DNA of 64,000 nucleotides, taken from the NCBI RefSeq assembly GCF_006711645.1, contig NZ_CP041247.1, positions 2,852,001-2,916,000 on the forward strand, in the 5' to 3' direction. Each line of letters opens with the position of its first letter. Position 1 is the stretch's first letter. Below are positions 46,272 to 54,646 of the stretch, piece after piece. Under the pieces are notes generated by a model. It was not told the DNA's origin. It made no database searches and was given only the letters and a program-made list of their open reading frames with translations. The stretch comes from Klebsiella electrica. Lineage in GTDB: Bacteria; Pseudomonadota; Gammaproteobacteria; Enterobacterales; Enterobacteriaceae. The position numbers were made by a program, and so were the translations under genes.

Positions 46272-46739
46272 ATGAGCATACCATCCAATGCATACGGGCT
46301 AATCAACACGCTGGAAAATACGGCGCAGTTTCTCAATCAACACGCTCTCTCCTGGATGATAATCGGAGGGGCGGCGATGGTGCTTTACGGCCTTGAAGAT
46401 GGCCCGGTTGCAGATATCGATATTGTTCTGTCATCAAGCTCAGCAGCCTTTCTGAGCAAGCAATTTTCATGGCCAAATTTTGCAAATACGCAGTTCCCGA
46501 GATTTCGTTCTGAATATCTGCTGAAACCAAATTTTGGCCCTGTGCCTGTTGAAATTCTCGGTGGTTTCCGTGTATCAACAATGGACGAATGGGTTGAAGT
46601 ACCCGTCGGCGAAACACAGATGTTTTTCATCAGATCACAAACGTTATTTCTACCGACACGAAAAAAACTGGCCTCGATTTTCCTGTTGTGTGGCCGTGAG
46701 AAAGATCGCCGACGTATGGCGCTTCTCAACGGCAACTAA
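46272..46739 (+). CDS. Nucleotidyltransferase-fold protein
   Basis: The product is a 155-residue protein with MIIGGAAMVLYGLEDGPVAD followed by IDIVLS, the AbiEii/MNT-type pattern in which the first motif is GGxA and the metal-binding pair is DID. It ends with a basic helix (GREKDRRRMALLNGN). Related folds act as toxins or antitoxins that transfer nucleotides. No HEPN or HTH partner gene is adjacent. Domain assignment is moderately sure; activity is not known. Confidence 0.6.
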   Translation: MSIPSNAYGLINTLENTAQFLNQHALSWMIIGGAAMVLYGLEDGPVADIDIVLSSSSAAFLSKQFSWPNFANTQFPRFRSEYLLKPNFGPVPVEILGGFRVSTMDEWVEVPVGETQMFFIRSQTLFLPTRKKLASIFLLCGREKDRRRMALLNGN

Positions 46740-46884
46740 GCGGTTATCACTGCAGAAAGCGCAGTAATAAACAGGATCCAGGGGGACGAACCGGCTATAA
46801 AAACCAGAGCCCCGCTTGCTATTTAAGCAAGAGACAAGGCAATCCGGGAAGCGTGACTGATACCAGGAGTAATATCAAATCGCG

Positions 46885-47778
46885 ATGATGACTTATATGC
46901 TTTCTCAATATGCCGATCTACCTTTATCCCAAAAAACGCTCGCTGGCTGGCTCGAAAAATGGATTTATGAGCAGGAGCGACGATGTACAGATGAAGCCTT
47001 TTCAGCACAATTTCCATGGCAGGAAACGGGTTTACCCCAGCATGACTTTTTACAGCGAAAACTACGCATTGCTGGTCGACATTTTCTCACCGGCCCCCGT
47101 TATCACGGAGGCGATATCAACAGACCCTTCATTGATATCGTGGCCTCAGATTCCGACATTAATCCTTTAGTCCTTCAGGCTGTCAGCCAGGAATGGGCGC
47201 AGCTAAAACCTGAGTACATCCGTATTCTCACTCCGTTCCACTCTAACGTTCAGGGTATAACAGATCAGCTCATATATGCATCGCGCCTGTCCTGCGCAGC
47301 AGAGTATCAGGATGACGCATTAACTCTGAGACCCGCGGTATACGCCGATTTTGAATGGTGCCGACAGGCTCTGGTTGAAGCCTATCAGCATACGTGGCGT
47401 TCTGTTCCTGCCTTAACCAGCCGCAATCTGAACTATGCTGATGATGAAGATCTCATAGATAATATTTCACAAGGCGAGGTGTACATTATTTATGAACATG
47501 CGAATCGTGCTGGACTGATAATTTGTGAAAAGGGGGAAATCGCGTTTTTACCGGGTTGCAAAATTTCAGAAGAAATTATTCTCCCGGACTTTCGGGGGCG
47601 CTCACTGGCCTCCCGGGCACAACGCTTGCTGTTTAACTGTCTTTCCCCTACCCGCCGGGAAGATTCTCTGCTTATGGGAACGATTATTCCGGACAATTTA
47701 CCCTCCATAAAAACAGCGGAAAGAGCCGGGCGAAGCGGTATTCTCCGCTACCAGTTTTTGCCTGTCATTGACCGCTAA
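46885..47778 (+). CDS. GNAT-family N-acetyltransferase
   Basis: The product is a 297-residue protein. The C-terminal half (about 150-290) is GNAT-like: TLRPAVYADFEWCRQALVEA, then LPDFRGRSLASRAQRLLF (acetyl-CoA pyrophosphate loop) and GTIIPDNLPSIKTAERAGR (the Asn-containing motif). The N-terminal about 140 residues are of unknown type. ATG at 46885 or 46888 is possible and neither has a strong ribosome site. The substrate is unknown. Confidence 0.72.
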   Translation: MMTYMLSQYADLPLSQKTLAGWLEKWIYEQERRCTDEAFSAQFPWQETGLPQHDFLQRKLRIAGRHFLTGPRYHGGDINRPFIDIVASDSDINPLVLQAVSQEWAQLKPEYIRILTPFHSNVQGITDQLIYASRLSCAAEYQDDALTLRPAVYADFEWCRQALVEAYQHTWRSVPALTSRNLNYADDEDLIDNISQGEVYIIYEHANRAGLIICEKGEIAFLPGCKISEEIILPDFRGRSLASRAQRLLFNCLSPTRREDSLLMGTIIPDNLPSIKTAERAGRSGILRYQFLPVIDR

Positions 47779-47885
47779 TCGCAACCGCCCTGCGCATTTT
47801 CCCATAACCGAACTGGCGAAACCGGGACTCACGCCAATGTCGGGGTTGCGGGCATGCGTGTTCATCAGAGGGCGGATATTTTAGT

Positions 47886-48359
47886 TCACAGTGCCTGCTG
47901 ACATCCCTTTTCAGCCTTATGCCTTAAATAAAAGCGGATATAGGTTAAGTACTCCTCATTCATGGGTGAGGGCAATTGGTCAGGCGGGTAAAACTCTATG
48001 GCAAGACCTTCTGTGGGATCGTTGAGTATTTCTCCTGACCAGATTTCAGCAGAATATAATGCGGTGATAACATTGATCTCGTCTGTATTGGGAAGAGTAA
48101 ACGTGTATTCTGCACCCGAGAAAACTTTTAAGAAATCAAGATGCTTAATATCCAAATTAGTTTCTTCTTTTACTTCCCGGATCGCGGTTTCCTCTAAAGA
48201 TTCGCCAGGCTCCAGCAGTCCGCCGGGTAATCCCCATGTGGTGTCCTTGCGTTGTTGAAGCAATATATATCCATCATCCCGAACAAGAATGACATTGGCA
48301 CCAGCCAGCAATAGCATTCTGTGGCCAATAATGCTGCGAATTTCTGAAACGTAGCTCAA
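47886..48359 (-). CDS. NUDIX hydrolase
   Basis: The product is a 157-residue enzyme that hydrolyses nucleoside diphosphates linked to another group. The full Nudix box is present: GGLLEPGESLEETAIREVKE followed by ETNLDI. The start is TTG at 48359, supported by AAGGAGG just upstream; a later ATG at 48317 would cut into the first strand. The substrate is unknown. Confidence 0.9.
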   Translation of the reverse strand: MSYVSEIRSIIGHRMLLLAGANVILVRDDGYILLQQRKDTTWGLPGGLLEPGESLEETAIREVKEETNLDIKHLDFLKVFSGAEYTFTLPNTDEINVITALYSAEIWSGEILNDPTEGLAIEFYPPDQLPSPMNEEYLTYIRFYLRHKAEKGCQQAL

Positions 48360-48406
48360 GGAGCCTCCTTCTTCAGACAGATCTTCAAAAACTAACGGTT
48401 ATTACT

Positions 48407-48988
48407 CTATACACTCATCTGACGGCCCGGTTTTGAGTGCGTCCAGCCTGGTTTGCCCCAGTCTTGCGCATTTCGTAATCGAATGCCACTGGCGTGAAAC
48501 GATGTCAGCCATATACTTTTAAGCGGCGCAAGCCTCTCCATTACACGCAGGGAGATATTCCTGACGGCAAGTTCTGCTGGAAGATCGGACATTATTCTTA
48601 AGCTGGCAGGGATAACGTCTGTTCGACATACCCACATACCAACCTCGCCGGTAGGTTCAAAGCCATCAATGGGCAGTTCATATCTGTAAATTTTGCCGCT
48701 GATAAAGCGTGAAAACCATGCCTGCTCTATGCAGGCAATGGCAGTAGCATGAGACTCATCGCCCATCCATTTTTCAACGTCCTCTCCGGTCGTCTCAGGC
48801 AATGGCCAGAACACGATACGTGGGCACTCGCGAGGGAAAAGGTAAAGAAGTTCGTGTGCTTCGTCCGTAGCCCATATAAGTGACCCGTTAAGCCACTCCT
48901 GTCCTGCAGGCCTCTCAACATGCACCCGTAATGGACGAGGTTTGAAGATAGTGATATCAGGACTATCGCTGAAATGGAAAAGACGCAC
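48407..48988 (-). CDS. DUF6886-family protein
   Basis: The product is a 193-residue protein beginning VRLFHFSDSPDITIFKPR and containing VWATDEAH-like LIWATDEAHELLYLFPRECP, the pattern of DUF6886. GTG at 48988 has GGAG 6 bases upstream and is preferred over GTG at 49000, which overlaps that site. Function is unknown. It lies upstream of the NUDIX gene on the same strand with a 47-base gap. Confidence 0.72.
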   Translation of the reverse strand: MRLFHFSDSPDITIFKPRPLRVHVERPAGQEWLNGSLIWATDEAHELLYLFPRECPRIVFWPLPETTGEDVEKWMGDESHATAIACIEQAWFSRFISGKIYRYELPIDGFEPTGEVGMWVCRTDVIPASLRIMSDLPAELAVRNISLRVMERLAPLKSIWLTSFHASGIRLRNAQDWGKPGWTHSKPGRQMSV

Positions 48989-49275
48989 TGCAGGCTCCAC
49001 TCAAAATGTATCTAACGATCCGCTTCCATCATTCTGAATAAGAAACGTTTCCTTCAGATGACCCAGCAGGCATTAGACTTTTTTTCCAGACAGGCACTGT
49101 GAGTCCGCCCTGACCCTGAGTGGACAGAAAGTAAGGGCGCTAAGTCTGCGGTGAGCGATGAGCCGTCACTCTTGCGTGTGGAACAGGCCCATGGTGGTGA
49201 AACTCATAAAAATCATGTAGTCATCAACGGGGGACAGCTCAGGATACTGACCTGTATCCTGATTATCGTGGATGA

Positions 49276-50505
49276 TTAAGGTCGGATGGAACTGTCAGCG
49301 GTTTTCACAGGCCAGCGAATCTCACCGACGCCGTTCACTTTTGGCAACGCAAATAAGAACCCCTGGAAGCGCTTAATGCCCGCAGCCTCAAGCCAGCACC
49401 ACTCCTCTATCTGCTCAATGCCTTCAGCAACCACGGTAATCTCGAGCTCACGGCAGCAGTTGATTATCGATCTCACCACCGCCTGTTTAGGCCCGCTCTT
49501 ATGGATATCGGTAATAATCTCACGGTCGATTTTGACTTTATCTGGCTGAATTTTTGTTAACAACGACAGCCCGGCATATCCCGCGCCGAAGTCATCAATG
49601 GCCAGCCCCATTCCTGAGACGCGCAGTTTTTTGATAGCACTGCTGAACTGGCTAAAACCGGAGATCATTTCATCTTCCGTCACTTCGACAGTAACCTGCT
49701 CCGGCACCAGCCCCTGTTTTTTTATTTCCTGTAACAGAAATTCGATGGCATCAGGAATAACGACCAACGACATCGGAAGAATATTAATCGATATTTTATG
49801 GTCGCCGATATTAATGGCTTTAGCCTGGGCAAAAGCAACCGACTTAGCTTTAAGATCAATTTCATAGCGTTGATCCTGCGGAATCGATGCAAAAAAACTG
49901 GCGGGACTGCCGCCATCTTTATCCCGAATAAGCGCTTCCAGCGAGGTGATATTTCCGCTCAGGGGTTCAATAATGGGCTGGAAAGCAAACTGGCAGCAGT
50001 AATGGGCAGCAACCGGTTCTTCTGGTACGTGAAATGAATGTTTACGCGGGTGTACTGACCACTTTTCAGGCCATAAAAAGGGTGACGGCGAGCAATCTCT
50101 TTTTTGGCTGATAAAAGTATGGATAAATTTGTAGGCGCGCTCTTCCGCGGAAAGATAACTTTTCAAATGGCTAAGCTGATGGATCTTTTCCAGAACGTCA
50201 CCAATGTGCTGCTTGTTCAGGTCAAAAAACATCATCCCCACGTTCTCAAAGCGCCTGCGCGGTGCATAATCGCGCATTAACTCCACTATCTGATAGTGGC
50301 GTTGGTCATGCTTAATCTTGTTGAATAGCTGCTCAAGCACGCACTCATCACCCTCAAGTACCTGAAGGTAAAAGTTATCTTTTAAAAGAAGTATGCCCGT
50401 AACCCCACATGCTGCGTTCTCGATATTCGCTTTTTCCACCAGCAATATGAGATCAGCGTCTTGTATAAAATGCTTTTGACTTCTGTAAATCAGAGTTGTC
50501 AGCAT
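49276..50505 (-). CDS. BLUF-EAL blue-light-regulated c-di-GMP phosphodiesterase
   Basis: The product is a 409-residue cytosolic protein. The N-terminal BLUF flavin-binding domain (about 1-95) keeps Tyr7 (LIYRS), Asn30 and Gln48 (FYLQVLEG), the light-switch residues. The C-terminal EAL domain (about 170-400) keeps LEALIR, SINILP, VEVTEDE, DDFGAGYAG, KVKID, VAEGIE and QGFLF, so it looks catalytically competent. It resembles Klebsiella BlrP1 and is closer to it than to the degenerate E. coli BluF. It would lower c-di-GMP in blue light and so affect motility or biofilm. It stands alone. Confidence 0.93.
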   Translation of the reverse strand: MLTTLIYRSQKHFIQDADLILLVEKANIENAACGVTGILLLKDNFYLQVLEGDECVLEQLFNKIKHDQRHYQIVELMRDYAPRRRFENVGMMFFDLNKQHIGDVLEKIHQLSHLKSYLSAEERAYKFIHTFISQKRDCSPSPFLWPEKWSVHPRKHSFHVPEEPVAAHYCCQFAFQPIIEPLSGNITSLEALIRDKDGGSPASFFASIPQDQRYEIDLKAKSVAFAQAKAINIGDHKISINILPMSLVVIPDAIEFLLQEIKKQGLVPEQVTVEVTEDEMISGFSQFSSAIKKLRVSGMGLAIDDFGAGYAGLSLLTKIQPDKVKIDREIITDIHKSGPKQAVVRSIINCCRELEITVVAEGIEQIEEWCWLEAAGIKRFQGFLFALPKVNGVGEIRWPVKTADSSIRP

Positions 50506-50619
50506 AATCCCATCCAGATTTTGTCAGGCGAATAGCACTATGTAACACAGTCTCACTTTTAAACCCAGCATATCCGGCATATTTAACCACACAGGATATG
50601 CCTGGCTGAAGTTAACCGA

Positions 50620-51405
50620 CTAAAATGTCCAGGTGACCGCGACGGTTACCGAGCCCTCACTACGCCGTGAAACAATCGGGCTTTCATTCGCATGCTCGCC
50701 AGACCAGGTATAGCCAGCGCTCAGTAGCGAACCCCAGTGAGCATCGAACTGGTGACTCCAGCTCAGACTGTTGTCTACGCCATAAAATCCGCCCGGCGCA
50801 GAATAGCGGCGATAGCCGGAGCGGCGGCTCTGTTGCTGACTAACCCCATACCAGGTATTCATATATCGACTGTCGCCAAACAGGGCCGCAGACTGAAAAG
50901 CGACCGTATCCTGGCTGTCCTGGAAGGGAATCAACGTCACGGATGTCTGATAGTTTACTCCCTGACTGTCCGTCAGAGGCAGTGTTGCTTTGCCTTCAAA
51001 ACTGAGCCAGGGAACGACTTGCCAGCCGATGGCAAGGCCGGTATTAAGAGTGGCATCAATGTTGCCCATGCCTTGCAGATTATTTGCCCCCTCGCGCCAG
51101 CTGGCATTTTTCTCCCCCCTGCCGAGGTTATAACCCAACGTATGCTCGAAGTACCAACCGCTGGCGTTTTGCAGGTCATATCCTGCTCCTTTTTGTGCAT
51201 CAATAAAAAATGCGCCTTTGCGTCCCTGTAGCACAGGAACCACCTGCCATACCTGCTTGTCAGAGCCTGAGTAACGGGGGACATATTGTCCGGCCACCCC
51301 GAGAGTTAATGAATCGGAAGACGCGCCATCATCAGCCTGGACGCCGAATGCAGCGACAGTGAGAAGCGCAACGGACATATACAGGACTTTTTTTATCGCT
51401 ATCAT
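50620..51405 (-). CDS. MipA/OmpV-family outer-membrane protein
   Basis: The product is a 261-residue beta-barrel protein. The signal peptide ends near GVQA (about residue 24). The mature part has the family pattern LGVAGQYVPRYSGSDKQV and ends in aromatic VAVTWTF, an outer-membrane insertion signal. ATG at 51405 has GGAG 7 bases before it; an upstream frame to 51420 is not needed. It is divergent from a two-component system (126-bp gap), so it is probably regulated by it. MipA-like proteins scaffold murein enzymes or respond to antibiotics. Confidence 0.88.
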   Translation of the reverse strand: MIAIKKVLYMSVALLTVAAFGVQADDGASSDSLTLGVAGQYVPRYSGSDKQVWQVVPVLQGRKGAFFIDAQKGAGYDLQNASGWYFEHTLGYNLGRGEKNASWREGANNLQGMGNIDATLNTGLAIGWQVVPWLSFEGKATLPLTDSQGVNYQTSVTLIPFQDSQDTVAFQSAALFGDSRYMNTWYGVSQQQSRRSGYRRYSAPGGFYGVDNSLSWSHQFDAHWGSLLSAGYTWSGEHANESPIVSRRSEGSVTVAVTWTF

Positions 51406-51530
51406 ACTGTTTCTCCACACAGACTCTGGCTTCTCCTGATACAGGAATCGCCACCCAATGTGGGTGCAGTATGATTGGGTTAAATCAATGAATAGTCCGG
51501 ATAGTGTTAAGAAACGGTCAAGGTGAACGG

Positions 51531-52226
51531 ATGTTGTCCAGAAGAGTGTTGATTATTGAAGATGACGCCGATGCAGCAGGCGTGCTCGAAGCCTATTTAC
51601 GTCGCGAGAATTACGACGTCACCATTACCGGAGACGGCCTGGCCGGGCTGGATATGGCGCAACGGTGGAAACCTGACCTTATCCTGCTGGATGTGATGCT
51701 CCCCGGTCTTAACGGCACGGAAGTGCTGGCGAGCCTGCGCCGCAAAAGCGATGTGCCGGTGATCATGGTGACCGCCATGGGCGATACCCCCGATCGCATT
51801 GGCGCCCTCAGGTACGGTGCCGATGATTATGTTGTTAAACCTTATCATCCGGGAGAAGTGGTGGCGCGGGTGCAGGCGGTGCTGCGACGCAGCAATAAAA
51901 AAGAGACAGAGGAAGAGATACTTCGCTGGCATACCCTGGAGGTGGATGTCGCCGCCATTGTGGCAAGCGTGGTTAACGGCGACGACACGCCGGTGATACT
52001 GGATCTTACCCCGACGGAATTCTCTCTTCTGGCAACCCTGCTGCGTTCGCCTGCGCACCCGTTTTCCCGCCAGTATTTACTGGAACACTGTTTGCCGGAA
52101 AGCGAAGCCCTTGAACGAGTCGTGGATACCCATATTTATAACCTGCGCAAAAAACTCGAAGCGGTGGGTATCTCCGGCGTACTGGTCAACGTTCGCGGCG
52201 TGGGCTACAGGTTCAGACAACCATGA
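51531..52226 (+). CDS. OmpR-family response regulator
   Basis: The product is a 231-residue protein. Its receiver domain has the acidic pair DD (11-12), the phosphoacceptor Asp54 (LILLDVMLPG) and Lys in YVVKPYHPGE. The winged-helix DNA-binding domain spans about 130-230 (DLTPTEFSLLATLLRSPAHP, VRGVGYRF). ATG at 51531 is preceded by AAGGTGA; the frame extends to 51504 without a ribosome site. It overlaps the kinase gene by four bases (ATGA). With the RND genes downstream it recalls AdeR/BaeR-type control of efflux. Confidence 0.92.
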   Translation: MLSRRVLIIEDDADAAGVLEAYLRRENYDVTITGDGLAGLDMAQRWKPDLILLDVMLPGLNGTEVLASLRRKSDVPVIMVTAMGDTPDRIGALRYGADDYVVKPYHPGEVVARVQAVLRRSNKKETEEEILRWHTLEVDVAAIVASVVNGDDTPVILDLTPTEFSLLATLLRSPAHPFSRQYLLEHCLPESEALERVVDTHIYNLRKKLEAVGISGVLVNVRGVGYRFRQP

Positions 52227-53419
52227 TAAAAAACCATCATTCTTCTCTGTGGCGCTGGATTTGCGCGCGTATTCTGGCACTGGCCATCGGCAGCGTGATT
52301 GTCATTGCAACCTGTATGTGGCTACGTTATGCCGTCCAGAACTACTGGATAATGGGCAGGATGCCGGCGGCGGTGCGGCAAGAATTTCTGACCCTCAGCC
52401 AGAATCCACAGGCCAACCCGGCCCGCTTTCACAACATTGTCGATACCTGGTGGGGCCTGAGTTATTCAACGCCGTCCATCGCCTCAGCAGACTGGGTCAC
52501 CGTGGCCCTGCTGGTGCTGGTCATGATCCCTTTTATTGTCGTGATGGGGCTAAAACACGCGCGGCCGCTGGCACTGCAGTTCAGCCGTCTTCGTGATGCG
52601 GCAAAGGATGTCGCCAACGGACAATTTGGCCGTCAGGCAGAGCTCATCAAGGATGCGCCGGCTGAAATGGTCAGTTTTGCCACTGACTTTAATACCATGA
52701 CGAGGCAACTGGCCCGCTATGAAAAAGAGCTGCGCGCCTCGCACGTCGCGATGGCGCATGAACTGCGCTCTCCCCTGACGGCAGCCATTGGCCGTCTGCA
52801 GGGAATGCTCGACGGGGTGTTTGATGCCAGCCCGGAGCAACTGGGGATGGTGATGAAACAACTCCAGCACCTCAATCGCCTGACCGATGAACTCCATCTT
52901 CTTTCTTTGGCCGATGCGGGTAACCTTGTGCTGGAAGACCAGCCGTTTTGTCTCGACGAGTTGATTGAGGAGCGGGCGGCCTGGATGACGCCCCAGGCCG
53001 ATGCGCATAATTTTACCATCACCCTTCGCAACCCGCGCGCTTGCCCCTTCAGTGGCGATGCCTTCCGTATGGGGCAAGTGTTTACAATCCTTATGGAAAA
53101 TGCGCTACGCTACGGACACGATGGCGGCCATCTTGCGGTGACTATCCACTACGCTAAAGGGCGTTACACCCTCGAATTTAAGGATGACGGACCGGGCGTA
53201 TCGCCACAGTTTCTGCCGGAAATGTTTAAGCGCTTTAGCCGGGAGGAGCAGTCCCGCGCGCGGCATTCCGGCGGCAGCGGTCTCGGTTTGTCAATCGCTC
53301 AGGCTATTTGTCAGGCGCACGGGGGAAGCATTAGCGCCTCATTAGCCGACACCGGAGGCCTGGTGGTACGTATTCTGTTGCCCTGGCGCCCTGCTGATGA
53401 GGAAAACAGTCACTCTTGA
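52223..53419 (+). CDS. Sensor histidine kinase
   Basis: The product is a 398-residue inner-membrane kinase. Helices at about 12-33 and 95-115 flank a short periplasmic sensor. A HAMP segment, the HisKA domain with His179 (AHELRSPLTAAIGRLQG) and HATPase_c with N box (FTILMENALRYG), G1 (DDGPGVSPQF) and G2 (GGSGLGLSIAQAI) follow. It is cotranscribed with the response regulator. The small sensor loop suggests it detects a membrane or periplasmic signal such as a toxic compound. Confidence 0.92.
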   Translation: MIKNHHSSLWRWICARILALAIGSVIVIATCMWLRYAVQNYWIMGRMPAAVRQEFLTLSQNPQANPARFHNIVDTWWGLSYSTPSIASADWVTVALLVLVMIPFIVVMGLKHARPLALQFSRLRDAAKDVANGQFGRQAELIKDAPAEMVSFATDFNTMTRQLARYEKELRASHVAMAHELRSPLTAAIGRLQGMLDGVFDASPEQLGMVMKQLQHLNRLTDELHLLSLADAGNLVLEDQPFCLDELIEERAAWMTPQADAHNFTITLRNPRACPFSGDAFRMGQVFTILMENALRYGHDGGHLAVTIHYAKGRYTLEFKDDGPGVSPQFLPEMFKRFSREEQSRARHSGGSGLGLSIAQAICQAHGGSISASLADTGGLVVRILLPWRPADEENSHS

Positions 53420-53497
53420 TAATCCCTTGACACAACGTCGAATCTTTCTCGACTTACCGCGCATTTAATAACGCCATCACCTTTATGGAGCGGCGTT

Positions 53498-54646
53498 ATG
53501 TCAGACGAATTTTTTCTCTCCCTCCGCCACTGTCTGCATCATATGTACGGCGTGGCGCGCACCCTTCCCTGGCTGCATTTTCTCCCTCTGGCCCTGCTTG
53601 CGCTGGCTATTTTCCCACTGACCGGCTGCGGCGATAAACACGAAAATAAGCCAGACCCGGCGCGAAAGGTACGCTACGTTATCGTGGGCGCCGCCCGCTC
53701 CCTTCCCACCGAGGAGAGAACCGGCGAGATCCATGCCCACGATGAAACGACCCTCAGCTTTCGTACCGAGGGCCGGATCCTGACGCGTGACGTCGATATT
53801 GGCGATCGGGTCAACGCCGGACAACAGCTGGCCACGCTTGAAAATACCACCGGAAAAAATCAGTTCGACAGCGCAACGGCTGACTATGAAGGGGCCAAAG
53901 CCTCTGCCCAGGTTGCTACGCTTAACGTCAATCGCATGCAAAAGCTGATACTAACAGGCGCGATAGCCCGCACCCAGCTCGACAGCGCCCGCGCTGACTG
54001 GCTTGTCGCCAGCGCGCGCCTAAAAAGCAGCGAGGCCGCGTTGCGTAATGCGCGCGAAAGTCTGAGCTGGACACGCCTGATCTCTCCGCAAGCGGGCGTG
54101 ATCACCGGCGTCAGCGCCTCTGCCGGGCAGGTTGTCAGCGCGGGCCAGTCGGTGCTCACGCTGGCGACCGGCGAAGCCCGCGACGTGGTGTTTGATATTG
54201 CCACGCCCGATGAGATCCCAGCCGGGAATAATGCGAATTTGCGGGTTTCCCTCCTCAGCAACCAGGCGGTCAACGCTTCCGCCGTGCTACGGGATATCAC
54301 GCCTCAGGCCGATCCTCAGACCCGCACCTGGCGCGTCAGAGCCACCCTGATAAACCCGCCGGAGGCCATGGCACTGGGTGCCAGCGTCACCGTGACGTTG
54401 CCATCCACCGCCCCCCACGGGTACGCCCTTCCCGCATCGGCACTGAGTCGGGCCGGCGATAAACCGGCTGTTTTTGTGATCAACGCTGACTCACAGGCGC
54501 AGTTGCGCGTGGTGGTGCCAGCATATTACACGGCCTCCTCCGTCTTTATCGCTTCCGGTCTTGGGCCTGGCGATCGGGTCATTACGGCTGGCGTAAGCAA
54601 ATTACGTTCGGGCGAACCGGTCATTGCCGGGGAGGTCCAGCCATGA
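53498..54646 (+). CDS. RND efflux periplasmic adaptor (membrane fusion protein)
   Basis: The product is a 382-residue lipoprotein-type adaptor. A long N-terminal segment contains a hydrophobic stretch and lipobox LTGC (about 41-44). Lipoyl-like and alpha-hairpin parts (TLSFRTEGRILTRDVDIGDR, then ANQLDS-type helices) and beta-barrel and membrane-proximal parts follow. GGAG is 8 bases before the ATG. The lipobox follows an unusually long (about 40-residue) leader. It overlaps the RND gene by four bases (ATGA). Confidence 0.9.
   Translation: MSDEFFLSLRHCLHHMYGVARTLPWLHFLPLALLALAIFPLTGCGDKHENKPDPARKVRYVIVGAARSLPTEERTGEIHAHDETTLSFRTEGRILTRDVDIGDRVNAGQQLATLENTTGKNQFDSATADYEGAKASAQVATLNVNRMQKLILTGAIARTQLDSARADWLVASARLKSSEAALRNARESLSWTRLISPQAGVITGVSASAGQVVSAGQSVLTLATGEARDVVFDIATPDEIPAGNNANLRVSLLSNQAVNASAVLRDITPQADPQTRTWRVRATLINPPEAMALGASVTVTLPSTAPHGYALPASALSRAGDKPAVFVINADSQAQLRVVVPAYYTASSVFIASGLGPGDRVITAGVSKLRSGEPVIAGEVQP

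Noticed and set aside
34090..49250. Short similarity between ATCAACGGGGGGCAGGTCAG near 34098 and ATCAACGGGGGACAGCTCAG near 49225
   Set aside because: About 20 bp with mismatches and no flanking similarity. Too short to call a repeat without a genome scan.
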